Part shown: piece after piece, positions 26,052-33,795 of the stretch
Layout of the letters: the number at the start of each line of letters is the position of its first letter
How positions within the stretch are numbered: the first letter of the stretch is position 1
Origin: Melioribacter roseus
GTDB taxonomy: Bacteria; Bacteroidota; Ignavibacteria; Ignavibacteriales; Melioribacteraceae
Assembly (NCBI GenBank): GCA_020722005.1
Contig: DYLP01000020.1
Location: forward strand, 1-45,851
DNA: 45,851 nucleotides
Reading direction: 5' to 3'
Program-made: the position numbers and the translations under genes
Notes under the pieces: model-generated
Seen by the model: the letters and a program-made list of their open reading frames with translations, nothing else
The model's database searches: none
What the model was told of the DNA's origin: nothing

Positions 26052-26267
26052 TTTAAATTTCCCCTTATTTATTGTTTCTTTACAAAAATAAGAAAAATTT
26101 TCTTCTAATAATGCCGCCGTAAAGATTTTGCGGTTTTGTCGTCCCTTTCACAGCTAAACCTCAACTAATAATCCAGCAAGAATGGAATGGGAATCTGTAA
26201 TTAGATTCACCTACCGCAGGACATTAATTCTAATTTTTCTGGTATCGTTTAATTCCTTTAGAGTGGC

Positions 26268-26909
26268 TTATTTAAGCATGCTTGAAATATATTCAGCAAT
26301 GGCATTTGCAATTTCTTCATGCCCTTTTTCATTCGGATGAAGACCATCCCAAAAGTTTTCGGGACTTACTTTTCCGTAGAGTTGAATGAATCCCGCCGAT
26401 CTGCGTTCTGCCAATTTTTTATATTCTTCGTTTAATTTTATTAATGATGCCTGTGTCGCTTCGTTATACAACTTCTTTCTGTTGATATCGTTCATTGTTT
26501 CGAGATTGATATTACACGGCGAAGCAATAATTACTTTTGAGGATGGAATTTCCGATTTAATTTGAGTCAACATACTATCGACATTTCGGACGCACATTGA
26601 AACGAGGCTGTCGTTGCCGTTTTTCAAATCATTAACACCGAGTAAAATTATAAAATAATCGGCGTCGCGGTTGTTATCGATTACAGGCAGGAGTTCGTTC
26701 AAATCGGAAGTTTTTCTGCCGTTTCTGCCGGCATTGACAAAAATAATATTATCGAAGCGCTCGGATAATTTTTCCACCCATCCTTTGCCTTCCACACCTG
26801 CTCCGTGAGTAATCGAGTCGCCGAAACAAACTATCTTAATTTTACCTTGCTGCAAATTAAAGCCCATTAATAGTGCTAATACCAGTGAAATAAAAACATT
26901 TTTGGTCAT
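26268..26909 (-). CDS. Secreted SGNH/GDSL esterase
   Basis: This 213-aa SGNH hydrolase has a signal-peptide-like start (MTKNVFISLVLALLMGFNLQ). Block I is VCFGDSITHGAG (nucleophile Ser), the oxyanion Gly is in NAGRNGRKT, block III is LLGVNDLKNG (Asn), and block V is WDGLHPNEKGHEE (Asp/His). In the last position of a pectin-related run, it is probably a deacetylase acting on pectin or its fragments, like CE12 rhamnogalacturonan acetylesterases, but a TesA-like thioesterase/lysophospholipase cannot be ruled out. It begins 14 nt after the pectate lyase stop. Confidence 0.85.
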   Translation of the reverse strand: MTKNVFISLVLALLMGFNLQQGKIKIVCFGDSITHGAGVEGKGWVEKLSERFDNIIFVNAGRNGRKTSDLNELLPVIDNNRDADYFIILLGVNDLKNGNDSLVSMCVRNVDSMLTQIKSEIPSSKVIIASPCNINLETMNDINRKKLYNEATQASLIKLNEEYKKLAERRSAGFIQLYGKVSPENFWDGLHPNEKGHEEIANAIAEYISSMLK

Positions 26910-26923
26910 GGCAATTCCTCAAT

Positions 26924-28072
26924 CTATTTTTTTACCCATTTCTTTTTCCATTCCTGATATTTATCGAGTGGCTGCTGAGGCAAGTAAGTATACCATGTAT
27001 AGCCGGCTCTTCTTTCGTGAGCTACTTCCGCTAGTGAATAGACTCTTTTGCCGTCGCGATTACAAAATAGCGGTTTATGGGTAACAAGCTCGCTATACCT
27101 CGGCCATATTGGAGGTGCCGTTGAATCTTTTACAACAAAACGGTCGACGCTTATTGTACTCCATTTGTATTTTATCGGCTCAATCTTTTTTTCTTTGATA
27201 CGGATGCCTTCAATTTTGGACTCTTCGAACCAACGGATGGCACTTTCGATTGCATTTATCAGTTCCGGCGAAGGATTTTCGATATCCATTAAAAACAATA
27301 CGAGGTCGGCACTTTCCTGATTGGCAATAGAAGGCAATTCATAAGAACGAGCGTACTGAGGTTTGAGTGTAACATTATCGTGCTGTTGCCCCCAGGCGTA
27401 TAATTTACCATTTTCCTTAATCTGACAATCAATAATGCACCTTAATCCTTTTTCAAATGCATCCTTTGCTCTTTCGTATAAATTTTTTTCCACAAAAGAA
27501 TAATGAGGCACTTTTTTCACAATATTATAGAGTACTCTCATTATGCCTGCAGTTGCGCCGTCGTTGAAAGTAATAAATTTCCTGTAGCCGCTCGTATCGG
27601 GATAAAACTGAGGCCATCCACCGTTGGGATATTGAGCTTTAAGTATAAATTCAATTCCTTTTATACACGCTTTTTTATAACGCTCGTCTTTTATAATTTC
27701 ATAAGCGCGTGCGAGATATTCGACCTGAGTATGAGTAGTCCAGTTATCGAAAGTAGTATTTGTCATTTTTTTAGATTTCAGGAGAGCTTCTTTTTGTTCT
27801 TCAGTGAGGATAGCAAGCATATCATAATTTTTAGGCCAGCCCCCATTTTCTTTTTGATAAAGTAGAATATTGTCGGCAATCTCTTTGATTTGCCAGGGTT
27901 TGTATCTAAGTTGATTTTCAAGCGGCTCAATTACATTATCTTCTGCGCTTATATCGTACCAGTGATGTGCGCTGTTGGCAAATCCCGATACGTCGATTAT
28001 TTCATTTTTATCTTGAGCTTGTCCCTGTAATGCAAAGAAAGCAAATGCAATAATAATTTTGATGAATTTCAT
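26924..28072 (-). CDS. pelA: Secreted pectate lyase, PL10 family
   Basis: This 382-aa protein starts with a signal peptide (MKFIKIIIAFAFFALQGQAQ). It shows the alpha/alpha-toroid pattern of PL10 lyases: YQKENGGWPKNYDM, TNTTFDNWTTHTQVEYLARA, AQYPNGGWPQFYPDTSGYR, FNDGATAGIMRVL, and the YARSYELPSIANQESADL block. The length is typical for the catalytic module alone. The enzyme cleaves polygalacturonate by beta-elimination, giving unsaturated oligogalacturonides. It sits one base after the esterase gene and just ahead of the SGNH esterase, in a four-gene cassette. Confidence 0.92.
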   Translation of the reverse strand: MKFIKIIIAFAFFALQGQAQDKNEIIDVSGFANSAHHWYDISAEDNVIEPLENQLRYKPWQIKEIADNILLYQKENGGWPKNYDMLAILTEEQKEALLKSKKMTNTTFDNWTTHTQVEYLARAYEIIKDERYKKACIKGIEFILKAQYPNGGWPQFYPDTSGYRKFITFNDGATAGIMRVLYNIVKKVPHYSFVEKNLYERAKDAFEKGLRCIIDCQIKENGKLYAWGQQHDNVTLKPQYARSYELPSIANQESADLVLFLMDIENPSPELINAIESAIRWFEESKIEGIRIKEKKIEPIKYKWSTISVDRFVVKDSTAPPIWPRYSELVTHKPLFCNRDGKRVYSLAEVAHERRAGYTWYTYLPQQPLDKYQEWKKKWVKK

Positions 28073-28073
28073 T

Positions 28074-28868
28074 TTAATCCCCGCTGACCTTTAGTATTCT
28101 TTTATTAACGAGCCATTTTTCAAGAAGTGAAGGCCATTCCGAAGCGGCATATCCGTTTTCTTTTTCCATACCGAAGCCGTGTCCACCTTCAAAAAATAGA
28201 TGCACCTCAGGATATACATTATTCTTAACGCAAGCATCTACAAAATTCAAGGATTCCTGAACGGGCACTCTCGTATCGTCGGCAGCGTGGGCAATAAATA
28301 AGGGTGGAAGTTCTTCTTTTACTTTTTCATAAAGATTTTGAAGCCATGGATAAATCAGTACGGCAAAATCGGGTTTGTAATTATAGTTATCAATTGAATC
28401 GATAAAGATCTGTTTTGTTGAAAGCATTAGATTTGCGGCGAGGTGACCGCCGGCAGAGAATCCGATTACACCTATTTTCTCACTTTCAGCTTTGCTCCTT
28501 AAGAAACAAATTGCTCTCTGAGCATCGTCGAGGGCATTTTCAGGATTAAGTCGATATTTTAAAACGTAGACGTCGATGCCGCGCTTATTAAGCCATTTTG
28601 CAACCGTAATGCCTTCTTTTACAAATGCCAGATGATGATATCCTCCGCCAGGCAAAACGAGCATAGTAATCCCTTTTGATTCAGGTGCTTTGTAGAAAAC
28701 TAATCCAGGTTGCACGACCGACCAGAATCTTTCGTCGCTGTATTTTTCTTCTTCTAAAGAATCAGAAGAGTCGGGCACAATGCCATTCCAGATGTTAATA
28801 AAATTGTACTGCCCGAAGAGGGGGACAGCCAAAATCAGAAAGACAATAAAAAATAATTTTGTTTTCAT
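28074..28868 (-). CDS. Secreted alpha/beta-hydrolase, acetylesterase type
   Basis: This 264-aa protein has a signal peptide (MKTKLFFIVFLILAVPLFGQ). It carries the oxyanion HG-like motif LVLPGGGYHHLA, the nucleophile elbow IGFSAGGHLAANLML, and Asp/His in AADDTRVPVQ and EGGHGFGM. The pattern is that of carbohydrate acetylesterases (xylan/pectin esterases), so it probably removes acetyl groups from pectin. Its ATG overlaps the cupin stop by one base (TAATG), and the pectate lyase follows after one base, indicating tight translational coupling. Confidence 0.88.
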   Translation of the reverse strand: MKTKLFFIVFLILAVPLFGQYNFINIWNGIVPDSSDSLEEEKYSDERFWSVVQPGLVFYKAPESKGITMLVLPGGGYHHLAFVKEGITVAKWLNKRGIDVYVLKYRLNPENALDDAQRAICFLRSKAESEKIGVIGFSAGGHLAANLMLSTKQIFIDSIDNYNYKPDFAVLIYPWLQNLYEKVKEELPPLFIAHAADDTRVPVQESLNFVDACVKNNVYPEVHLFFEGGHGFGMEKENGYAASEWPSLLEKWLVNKRILKVSGD

Positions 28869-29272
28869 TACTTGTTATACTTTTTAATTACGAGATATTT
28901 TAATTCTGTGTCGCCAACATTTCTAATACCATGCATGCTGTTTGGTGGGCAATAGAAACTCGAATACGGTTTTCCGATTCTCGTTTCGCCGTCGAGATAA
29001 AACTCAGCGGTTCCTTCAAGCACAAAGAAGAATTCATCTTCGGCATGGGAATGCGGAGGGTGCGTAGCTTTATGAGGGGCAACAACACTCATTTTCAATG
29101 TGCGACCGTCGAGGAAACTTTTGTCGACAAACCAGAATTGATAACCGACTTTAGTGCCTACGGTATCTTCCCAATTAAACTGACTTACGCATTCATCTAT
29201 TGTAAATTGTTTTGTTTTATCCTGAGCTGTAATTAAGATCGGGATGATTAAAAATAGAATTAATAATTTCAT
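28868..29272 (-). CDS. Secreted cupin-domain protein, first gene of the pectin cassette
   Basis: This 134-aa protein has a signal peptide (MKLLILFLIIPILITAQDKT) and one cupin barrel with metal-binding histidines in ATHPPHSHAEDEFFFVLEGT and the second motif CPPNSMHGIRNVGD. The role is uncertain. Because it leads the esterase, pectate lyase and SGNH genes, it may handle an unsaturated or keto-sugar product in the periplasm, as KdgF does in the cytoplasm. Simple metal or sugar binding is equally possible. The divergent gap to purU (about 97 nt) should hold both promoters. Confidence 0.75.
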   Translation of the reverse strand: MKLLILFLIIPILITAQDKTKQFTIDECVSQFNWEDTVGTKVGYQFWFVDKSFLDGRTLKMSVVAPHKATHPPHSHAEDEFFFVLEGTAEFYLDGETRIGKPYSSFYCPPNSMHGIRNVGDTELKYLVIKKYNK

Positions 29273-29369
29273 TGATTTCTCCCAATGGCGTTAACTTCAT
29301 CGATTACTTACAAACTTAACAACTTTTTTTTGTAATTTACAATTGAAAAAAATTTTTTTTGTGGAAAAA

Positions 29370-30221
29370 ATGAGTAGTGCTACTTTAATTTTATCGTGTG
29401 CCGACCAGAAAGGTCTTGTGGCAAAGATATCTCAATTTTTGTATCAAAGAGACGCAAATATTATCGATCTTGACGAACACGTTGACAAAAATGAAAAGAT
29501 GTTCTTCATACGCATCGAGTGGGAATTGAACGGACAGGCAAATTTGACGGATGAATTCATCGGAGAATTCAAGAAATTAGCTGACGATATTGGTGCGAAC
29601 TGGGAGATTAAACTGAACGAAATCAAAAAACGACTTGCCATTTTTGTTTCGAAATACGACCACTGCCTTGTAGAAATTCTCTGGCGTTACAGCAACAACG
29701 AACTCCATGCTGAAATTCCTCTTATTATATCAAATCATCCCGTTCTTGAACAAATTGCCCGGCAGTATAATATTCCCTTTTACTGCTTTCCGATAACAAA
29801 AGAAAACAAACGCAAACAGGAGGAAAAGGAACTTGAATTATTGAAAGAAAATAATATCGAGTCGATAATCCTAGCTCGATACATGCAGATTCTTTCTCCT
29901 GAATTTATTGCTCACTATCCAAATAATATTATCAACATACATCACTCATTCCTGCCAGCATTTAGTGGAGCAGACCCTTATAAAAAAGCTTACGAAAGAG
30001 GAGTTAAATTAATTGGCGCTACGAGTCATTATGTAACGGCAGAACTGGACGAAGGTCCCATTATCGAGCAAGATGTTATAAGAATTTCTCATAAAGATTC
30101 TTTGAAAGATTTAATCAGAAAAGGACGCGACCTCGAACGCCTTGTGCTTGCGCGCGCTTTAGATCTGCACGTCAACAACCGCGTTCTACAATACGGCAAA
30201 AAAACCATCATTTTTAAATAA
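29370..30221 (+). CDS. purU: Formyltetrahydrofolate deformylase
   Basis: The start at ATG 29370 (MSSATLILSCADQKGLVAKI) gives about 283 aa, the usual PurU length. An ATG at 29343 adds a short lysine/phenylalanine-rich extension. The N-terminal ACT domain (about residues 5-80) senses methionine or glycine in known PurU enzymes. The formyltransferase-like catalytic domain has PLIISNH, NIINIHHSFLPAFSGADPY and HYVTAELDEGPIIEQD, which carry the conserved Asn, His and Asp. The enzyme frees formate and tetrahydrofolate to balance one-carbon units. The BASS transporter gene follows after 5 nt. Confidence 0.95.
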   Translation: MSSATLILSCADQKGLVAKISQFLYQRDANIIDLDEHVDKNEKMFFIRIEWELNGQANLTDEFIGEFKKLADDIGANWEIKLNEIKKRLAIFVSKYDHCLVEILWRYSNNELHAEIPLIISNHPVLEQIARQYNIPFYCFPITKENKRKQEEKELELLKENNIESIILARYMQILSPEFIAHYPNNIINIHHSFLPAFSGADPYKKAYERGVKLIGATSHYVTAELDEGPIIEQDVIRISHKDSLKDLIRKGRDLERLVLARALDLHVNNRVLQYGKKTIIFK

Positions 30222-30226
30222 TCGCT

Positions 30227-31102
30227 ATGAAAAATTTACTCCTTATCGTCGCTATTACCGCAGGCATACTTTTCCCTTACGGACATGAATTTACCTTTTT
30301 GATTCGTTATTTATTGATGGCGTTGCTCTTCTTTTCGTTCCTCGATATTAAAATCGATAAGAATACGATCAGCATAAAACATTTCATAATACTCGTTTCT
30401 CTAATTGCCGCTTCTTTCATCTCATATTTGGCTATTTATCCATTCGATAAATTACTGGCACAAACGGCTTTTATCACGGCTATTGCTCCTACTGCCATAG
30501 CCGCACCTGTAATAATCAGTCTTAAAAAAGGGGAAGTGGAATTCACGCTTTTTTCTTTGGTACTTACCAATGTTGTAATTACAATTCTGCTCCCTTTTAT
30601 TCTACCATTAATCATCAACAGCGGAAACGACATTACATTCAACGACATTTTATTACCGGTGTTGATTACGTTCACAACGCCATTAATCCTGACAAGATTG
30701 GTTAAATTGGTAAGCGTATCTTTATGGAAAAAATTAATCGACTTGAAGGACAGTTCGTTTTATATACTCGTCGCCAATGTTTATCTGGCTACTTCCGGAG
30801 CTTCTTATTATATTCGTAATAATTTCACTTCGGAATTGTCGTTGGTTTATGAAATCGGATTTATCACAGCATTAATCTGCACATTTCTATTTACTCTGGG
30901 ACACTTTATTGGCAGTAAAGATTATGCATCCGAAGCCAGTCAGGCATTGGGTCAAAAAAATAATTCATATACAATCTGGCTTGCAATAACTTTTATGAAT
31001 CCGGTATCCGTCCTTGGTCCAGTTTTTTACGTTCTTTTTCAGAATACTTATATTTCACTGAATCTTTATTTTCATTCTAAGAAACATAATCCTTCAAATT
31101 AA
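30227..31102 (+). CDS. Bile acid:sodium symporter (BASS/SBF) family transporter
   Basis: This 291-aa integral membrane protein has about nine hydrophobic segments. The C-terminal phrase ALGQKNNSYTIWLAITFMNP followed by GPVFYVLFQN is typical of the SBF family, and TAFITAIAPTAIAAPVI fits the discontinuous helix around the sodium sites. Family members move bile acids, pyruvate, pantothenate and other organic anions, so the substrate is unknown. It is 5 nt after purU and its end overlaps the convergent DUF4010 gene by 26 nt. Confidence 0.8.
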   Translation: MKNLLLIVAITAGILFPYGHEFTFLIRYLLMALLFFSFLDIKIDKNTISIKHFIILVSLIAASFISYLAIYPFDKLLAQTAFITAIAPTAIAAPVIISLKKGEVEFTLFSLVLTNVVITILLPFILPLIINSGNDITFNDILLPVLITFTTPLILTRLVKLVSVSLWKKLIDLKDSSFYILVANVYLATSGASYYIRNNFTSELSLVYEIGFITALICTFLFTLGHFIGSKDYASEASQALGQKNNSYTIWLAITFMNPVSVLGPVFYVLFQNTYISLNLYFHSKKHNPSN

Positions 31103-32354
31103 ATAAAGTCATTACTATTACAGGAATATGTAAAATTGCCAGGAGGCCGAATCGTACTATCACATCCTTGCGAGCTTGTTTAACCATCGTCCCGAAATAA
31201 ATTCCTTTTATAATCGAGTTACTCATCATCGCAATTAAGATCGATACTGCAATTATTCGAGCCCCGAATACATCGCCACTTACCAGCGATAAAATGAAAG
31301 GATCGATATCCGTAATCCCGACGATTGCAGAAAGTGTAATAATTCCCGAACTGCCAAAATAATTTTTAACTAAACCTGTGATTACTGAAAGTCCCAGAAA
31401 CAACACGGCAAATAAAATTGCTGGTCTTATTTCGAAAGGATTCTGAAGGTTTTGTATCTCCTGGTCGATTATCGATTTCTTGGTTGCGGGTTTGTTGCCG
31501 TTGATAAACGAAATAATAAATCCAACCAGGCTTAGAAAAGTTAGTTGAAGCCAGACATACTCAACTACTGCCGAATTGATTATAGAAATAAGTACAAGTA
31601 CACGTATATACATTACACTCGAGGCAACGAGAGCGCCCTGCAATGCTGGATGCCATAAATTTTCGTTTTTTTGCGCCATCCTGCCGTAAGCAATTGAGAC
31701 GGCGGTGCTCGATACAATTCCACCCACCAGACCTGATACTCGAAAACCAGCATGAGCTCCCAAACGCTTCGAAATAATATATCCTACAAATCCTACCGTA
31801 GAAACGATAATTACAATCTGCCATGTTTTATATGGATTGATATTAAATTGAGTGTAATTCTTATCGGGCAAAACCGGTAGAATGATTAGTGTAACCAGCA
31901 GGAATTTAAGAACTGCAAGGAACTCAACACGATCGAGACGGTCAACGTAGAATTCCAGTCTCGCTTTTTCAGATAGTAAAATTGTGCTAATGATTCCAAG
32001 AGCCATCGACGCCCAGATGTCAACGAGCAATGCCAGAGCACCTATAACAAATGTTACGAGCGCACTAACTTCACTTGTTATACCGTATTTATCGTATTGT
32101 GATTTTGAAAAATACGATATTACTGTCAATGCAGAAATTGCAACTAGTCCAATTGGCAGAATTGCCTCTACTCCAATTTTATAGAGCCATGCGCATCCAA
32201 ATCCCATTAAACTAATTATTGGATAAGTTCTAATTCCGCCTAATATAACTTTTTTCTGTTTCCCTTTAGTGGATTCTCTTTCGAGCCCCACCAAAAAACC
32301 GAGAGCGAGCGCAACTAAAAAACGAAGTTGTTCCGTCCATTCGATCGATTGCAT
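31077..32354 (-). CDS. MgtC/SapB + DUF4010 membrane protein
   Basis: This 425-aa polytopic membrane protein (roughly 11-12 helices) has an N-terminal MgtC/SapB-like block (LRFLVALALGFLVGLERES, TYPIISLMGFG) and a C-terminal DUF4010 block (GLVGGIVSSTAVSIAYGRMA, AIVGITDIDPFILSLVSGD). The family is of unknown function; links to divalent cations are by analogy with MgtC. It appears to be a single-gene unit and its 3' end overlaps the convergent transporter gene. Confidence 0.85.
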   Translation of the reverse strand: MQSIEWTEQLRFLVALALGFLVGLERESTKGKQKKVILGGIRTYPIISLMGFGCAWLYKIGVEAILPIGLVAISALTVISYFSKSQYDKYGITSEVSALVTFVIGALALLVDIWASMALGIISTILLSEKARLEFYVDRLDRVEFLAVLKFLLVTLIILPVLPDKNYTQFNINPYKTWQIVIIVSTVGFVGYIISKRLGAHAGFRVSGLVGGIVSSTAVSIAYGRMAQKNENLWHPALQGALVASSVMYIRVLVLISIINSAVVEYVWLQLTFLSLVGFIISFINGNKPATKKSIIDQEIQNLQNPFEIRPAILFAVLFLGLSVITGLVKNYFGSSGIITLSAIVGITDIDPFILSLVSGDVFGARIIAVSILIAMMSNSIIKGIYFGTMVKQARKDVIVRFGLLAILHIPVIVMTLFNLKDYVS

Positions 32355-32417
32355 CGCACTACCCTTATTATTAAAGTTCCAAAATAATGGAAAGATTTAG
32401 ATGTCGCAACAAATTAA

Positions 32418-32927
32418 TTACCAGCTGTTGTAATGAATTCGTTCCGGTTTAAAACGTTCCGGTTGATTTTTCTTTTCGTCGGGATAGCCAATAGCAATCA
32501 TTGCTACGGGTAGAATGTTGTCCGGAAGATTAAATAGCTCTTTAAAAATCTTAATTCTCTCTTGTCTCGGATAAACTGCTATCCATACAGAACCCAAATC
32601 GAGTTCATGCGCTGCGAGTAATATATTTTCGGCTGCAACTGCACAGTTCAACGCAATATATCCTTCAAGATTTTCTATTTCCCGATCACCGCAAATCAAT
32701 ATTCCCACAGGCGACTCCCTGCACATTTTTGCATACGGATGCACGTCCGCTATTTTGTTCAATATTTCTTTATTATCAATAACAATAAAATGCCACGGTT
32801 GGCTATTATGCGAAGAAGGTGCATACATCGCCGCTTTCAAAATCTTGTCGATTTTTTCCTTTTCGACCGGTTGATCTTTATACCGTCTTATACTTCTCCT
32901 TGTTAAAATGGCTTCTAACGTATTCAT
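32418..32927 (-). CDS. Nitroreductase-family FMN oxidoreductase
   Basis: This 169-aa protein shows the FMN-binding start ILTRRSIRRYKDQPV and the AAMYAPSSHNSQPWHFIVID motif, then the C-terminal GSVWIAVYPRQER and VAMIAIGYPDEKK segments. Its short length matches small nitroreductases reducing quinones, nitro compounds or flavins with NAD(P)H. The substrate is unknown. It is divergent from the YjbQ gene. Confidence 0.9.
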   Translation of the reverse strand: MNTLEAILTRRSIRRYKDQPVEKEKIDKILKAAMYAPSSHNSQPWHFIVIDNKEILNKIADVHPYAKMCRESPVGILICGDREIENLEGYIALNCAVAAENILLAAHELDLGSVWIAVYPRQERIKIFKELFNLPDNILPVAMIAIGYPDEKKNQPERFKPERIHYNSW

Positions 32928-33002
32928 AATTCCTCCGCAATTGTTATAGACAAAAATAAAATTTTACTTTTTTATTTTTGGAATTAATAAAAGGAGGAGT
33001 AA

Positions 33003-33422
33003 ATGATCAGTCAACAGGAAATAACATTAAAACCCAGAAGACGCGGATTCCACCTTATAACCGATGAAATCTTGAACTATATACCAGAATTAAAAAATGT
33101 TACTGCGGGTCTTGTGCATATATTTATCAAGCATACATCTGCTTCGCTCACTTTAAATGAAAATGCCGACCCTGCTGTTCGAAGCGACATGGAAAAATAT
33201 TTCAGCCGACTCGTCCCTGAAGATGCTTCGCTTTTCGAGCATACACTCGAAGGCACAGACGATATGACTTCGCACATAAAAACTTCTATCCTCGGCACTT
33301 CTGTAATTATTCCGATAAAAAACGGTAAACTTAATCTGGGCACCTGGCAGGGAATTTATTTATGCGAACATCGCAATCACGGTGGTCCGAGGAATATTGT
33401 CATCACTATTATTGGTGAGTAG
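33003..33422 (+). CDS. YjbQ/UPF0047-family protein
   Basis: This 139-aa protein has the full YjbQ signature: FIKHTSASLTLNENADPAVR, EGTDDMTSHIKTSILGTS and LNLGTWQGIYLCEHRNHGG. The family forms trimers with metal-like sites and can show weak thiamine-phosphate synthase activity, but its main role is unsettled. An AAGGAGG site precedes the ATG by a few bases. Repeats begin immediately after its stop codon. Confidence 0.92.
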   Translation: MISQQEITLKPRRRGFHLITDEILNYIPELKNVTAGLVHIFIKHTSASLTLNENADPAVRSDMEKYFSRLVPEDASLFEHTLEGTDDMTSHIKTSILGTSVIIPIKNGKLNLGTWQGIYLCEHRNHGGPRNIVITIIGE

Positions 33423-33466
33423 GGATTAGGGATTAGGGGTTAGGGATTAGGGGGTAGGGGTGGGAA
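33420..33466 (+). repeat. GGGATTA heptamer array (G-rich)
   Basis: Starting at the yjbQ stop codon, the strand reads repeated TAGGGAT-like heptamers (AGGGATT, AGGGATT, AGGGGTT, AGGGATT and variants) ending in GGGGGTAGGGGTGGG. Seven runs of three or more G occur in under 50 bases, enough for a G-quadruplex on paper. The same unit appears inverted at 10435-10459. Confidence 0.8.
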
Positions 33467-33473
33467 AATGATG

Positions 33474-33573
33474 TTCTTTGTTTTGGAGTTCTTAGTTTTG
33501 AGGTTCTTAGTTTTGGAGTTCTTTGTTTTGGGGTTCGTGGTCGGGGAGTTCGTGGTTCTTAGTTTTGGAGTTA
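33474..33573 (+). repeat. 15-nt tandem repeat (GTTCTTAGTTTTGGA type)
   Basis: About six imperfect units of 15 nt follow one another, with consensus GTTCTTAGTTTTGGA and variants GTTCTTTGTTTTGGG and GTTCGTGGTCGGGGA. An open frame on the opposite strand exists only because the period is a multiple of three; it is not a gene. Boundaries are approximate. Confidence 0.75.
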
Positions 33574-33627
33574 TTGAGAAGCTTTTGGGTGAGAGTGGAT
33601 ATAATTGATTACTATTTAACTGAAAAA

Positions 33628-33739
33628 AATTGGTATTATTTAGCCATACCAATTATCCCACGACAGTTTTATTTATAACTGCAAAGCAAGCTAAAGCATT
33701 AGTTTTGTTAATCCTTTGCCCCTTCTTGCTTTGCAGTTA
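33628..33739. repeat. Two non-coding hairpins (8-bp and 15-bp arms)
   Basis: AATTGGTA (33628-33635) pairs with TACCAATT (33647-33654). TAACTGCAAAGCAAG (33676-33690) pairs perfectly with CTTGCTTTGCAGTTA (33725-33739) across a 34-nt loop. Neither is followed by a strong T-run. The combination of a 34-nt-loop hairpin next to an 8-bp hairpin also occurs at 6931-7018. The rest of the 33423-33795 gap shows nothing else. Confidence 0.75.
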
Positions 33740-33795
33740 AACCTTTTTGATTTGGTAATCATGAAAGTTTATAAATCCTAACAACATAAAACGTA

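Noticed and set aside
33420-33573. CRISPR array
   Set aside because: Units of 7 and 15 nt follow each other without unique spacers, and no cas genes are present.
33440-33652. 70-aa frame on the minus strand rich in KTKNS repeats
   Set aside because: It is the translation of the 15-nt tandem repeat, whose period is a multiple of three; it has no domain, no ribosome binding site and low complexity.
33676-33739. Integron attC site
   Set aside because: The hairpin ends in GTTAAAC, which fits the GTTRRRY core, but the left end TTATAAC misses RYYYAAC at two positions, the stem is perfect without extrahelical bases, and no cassette or integrase is present.
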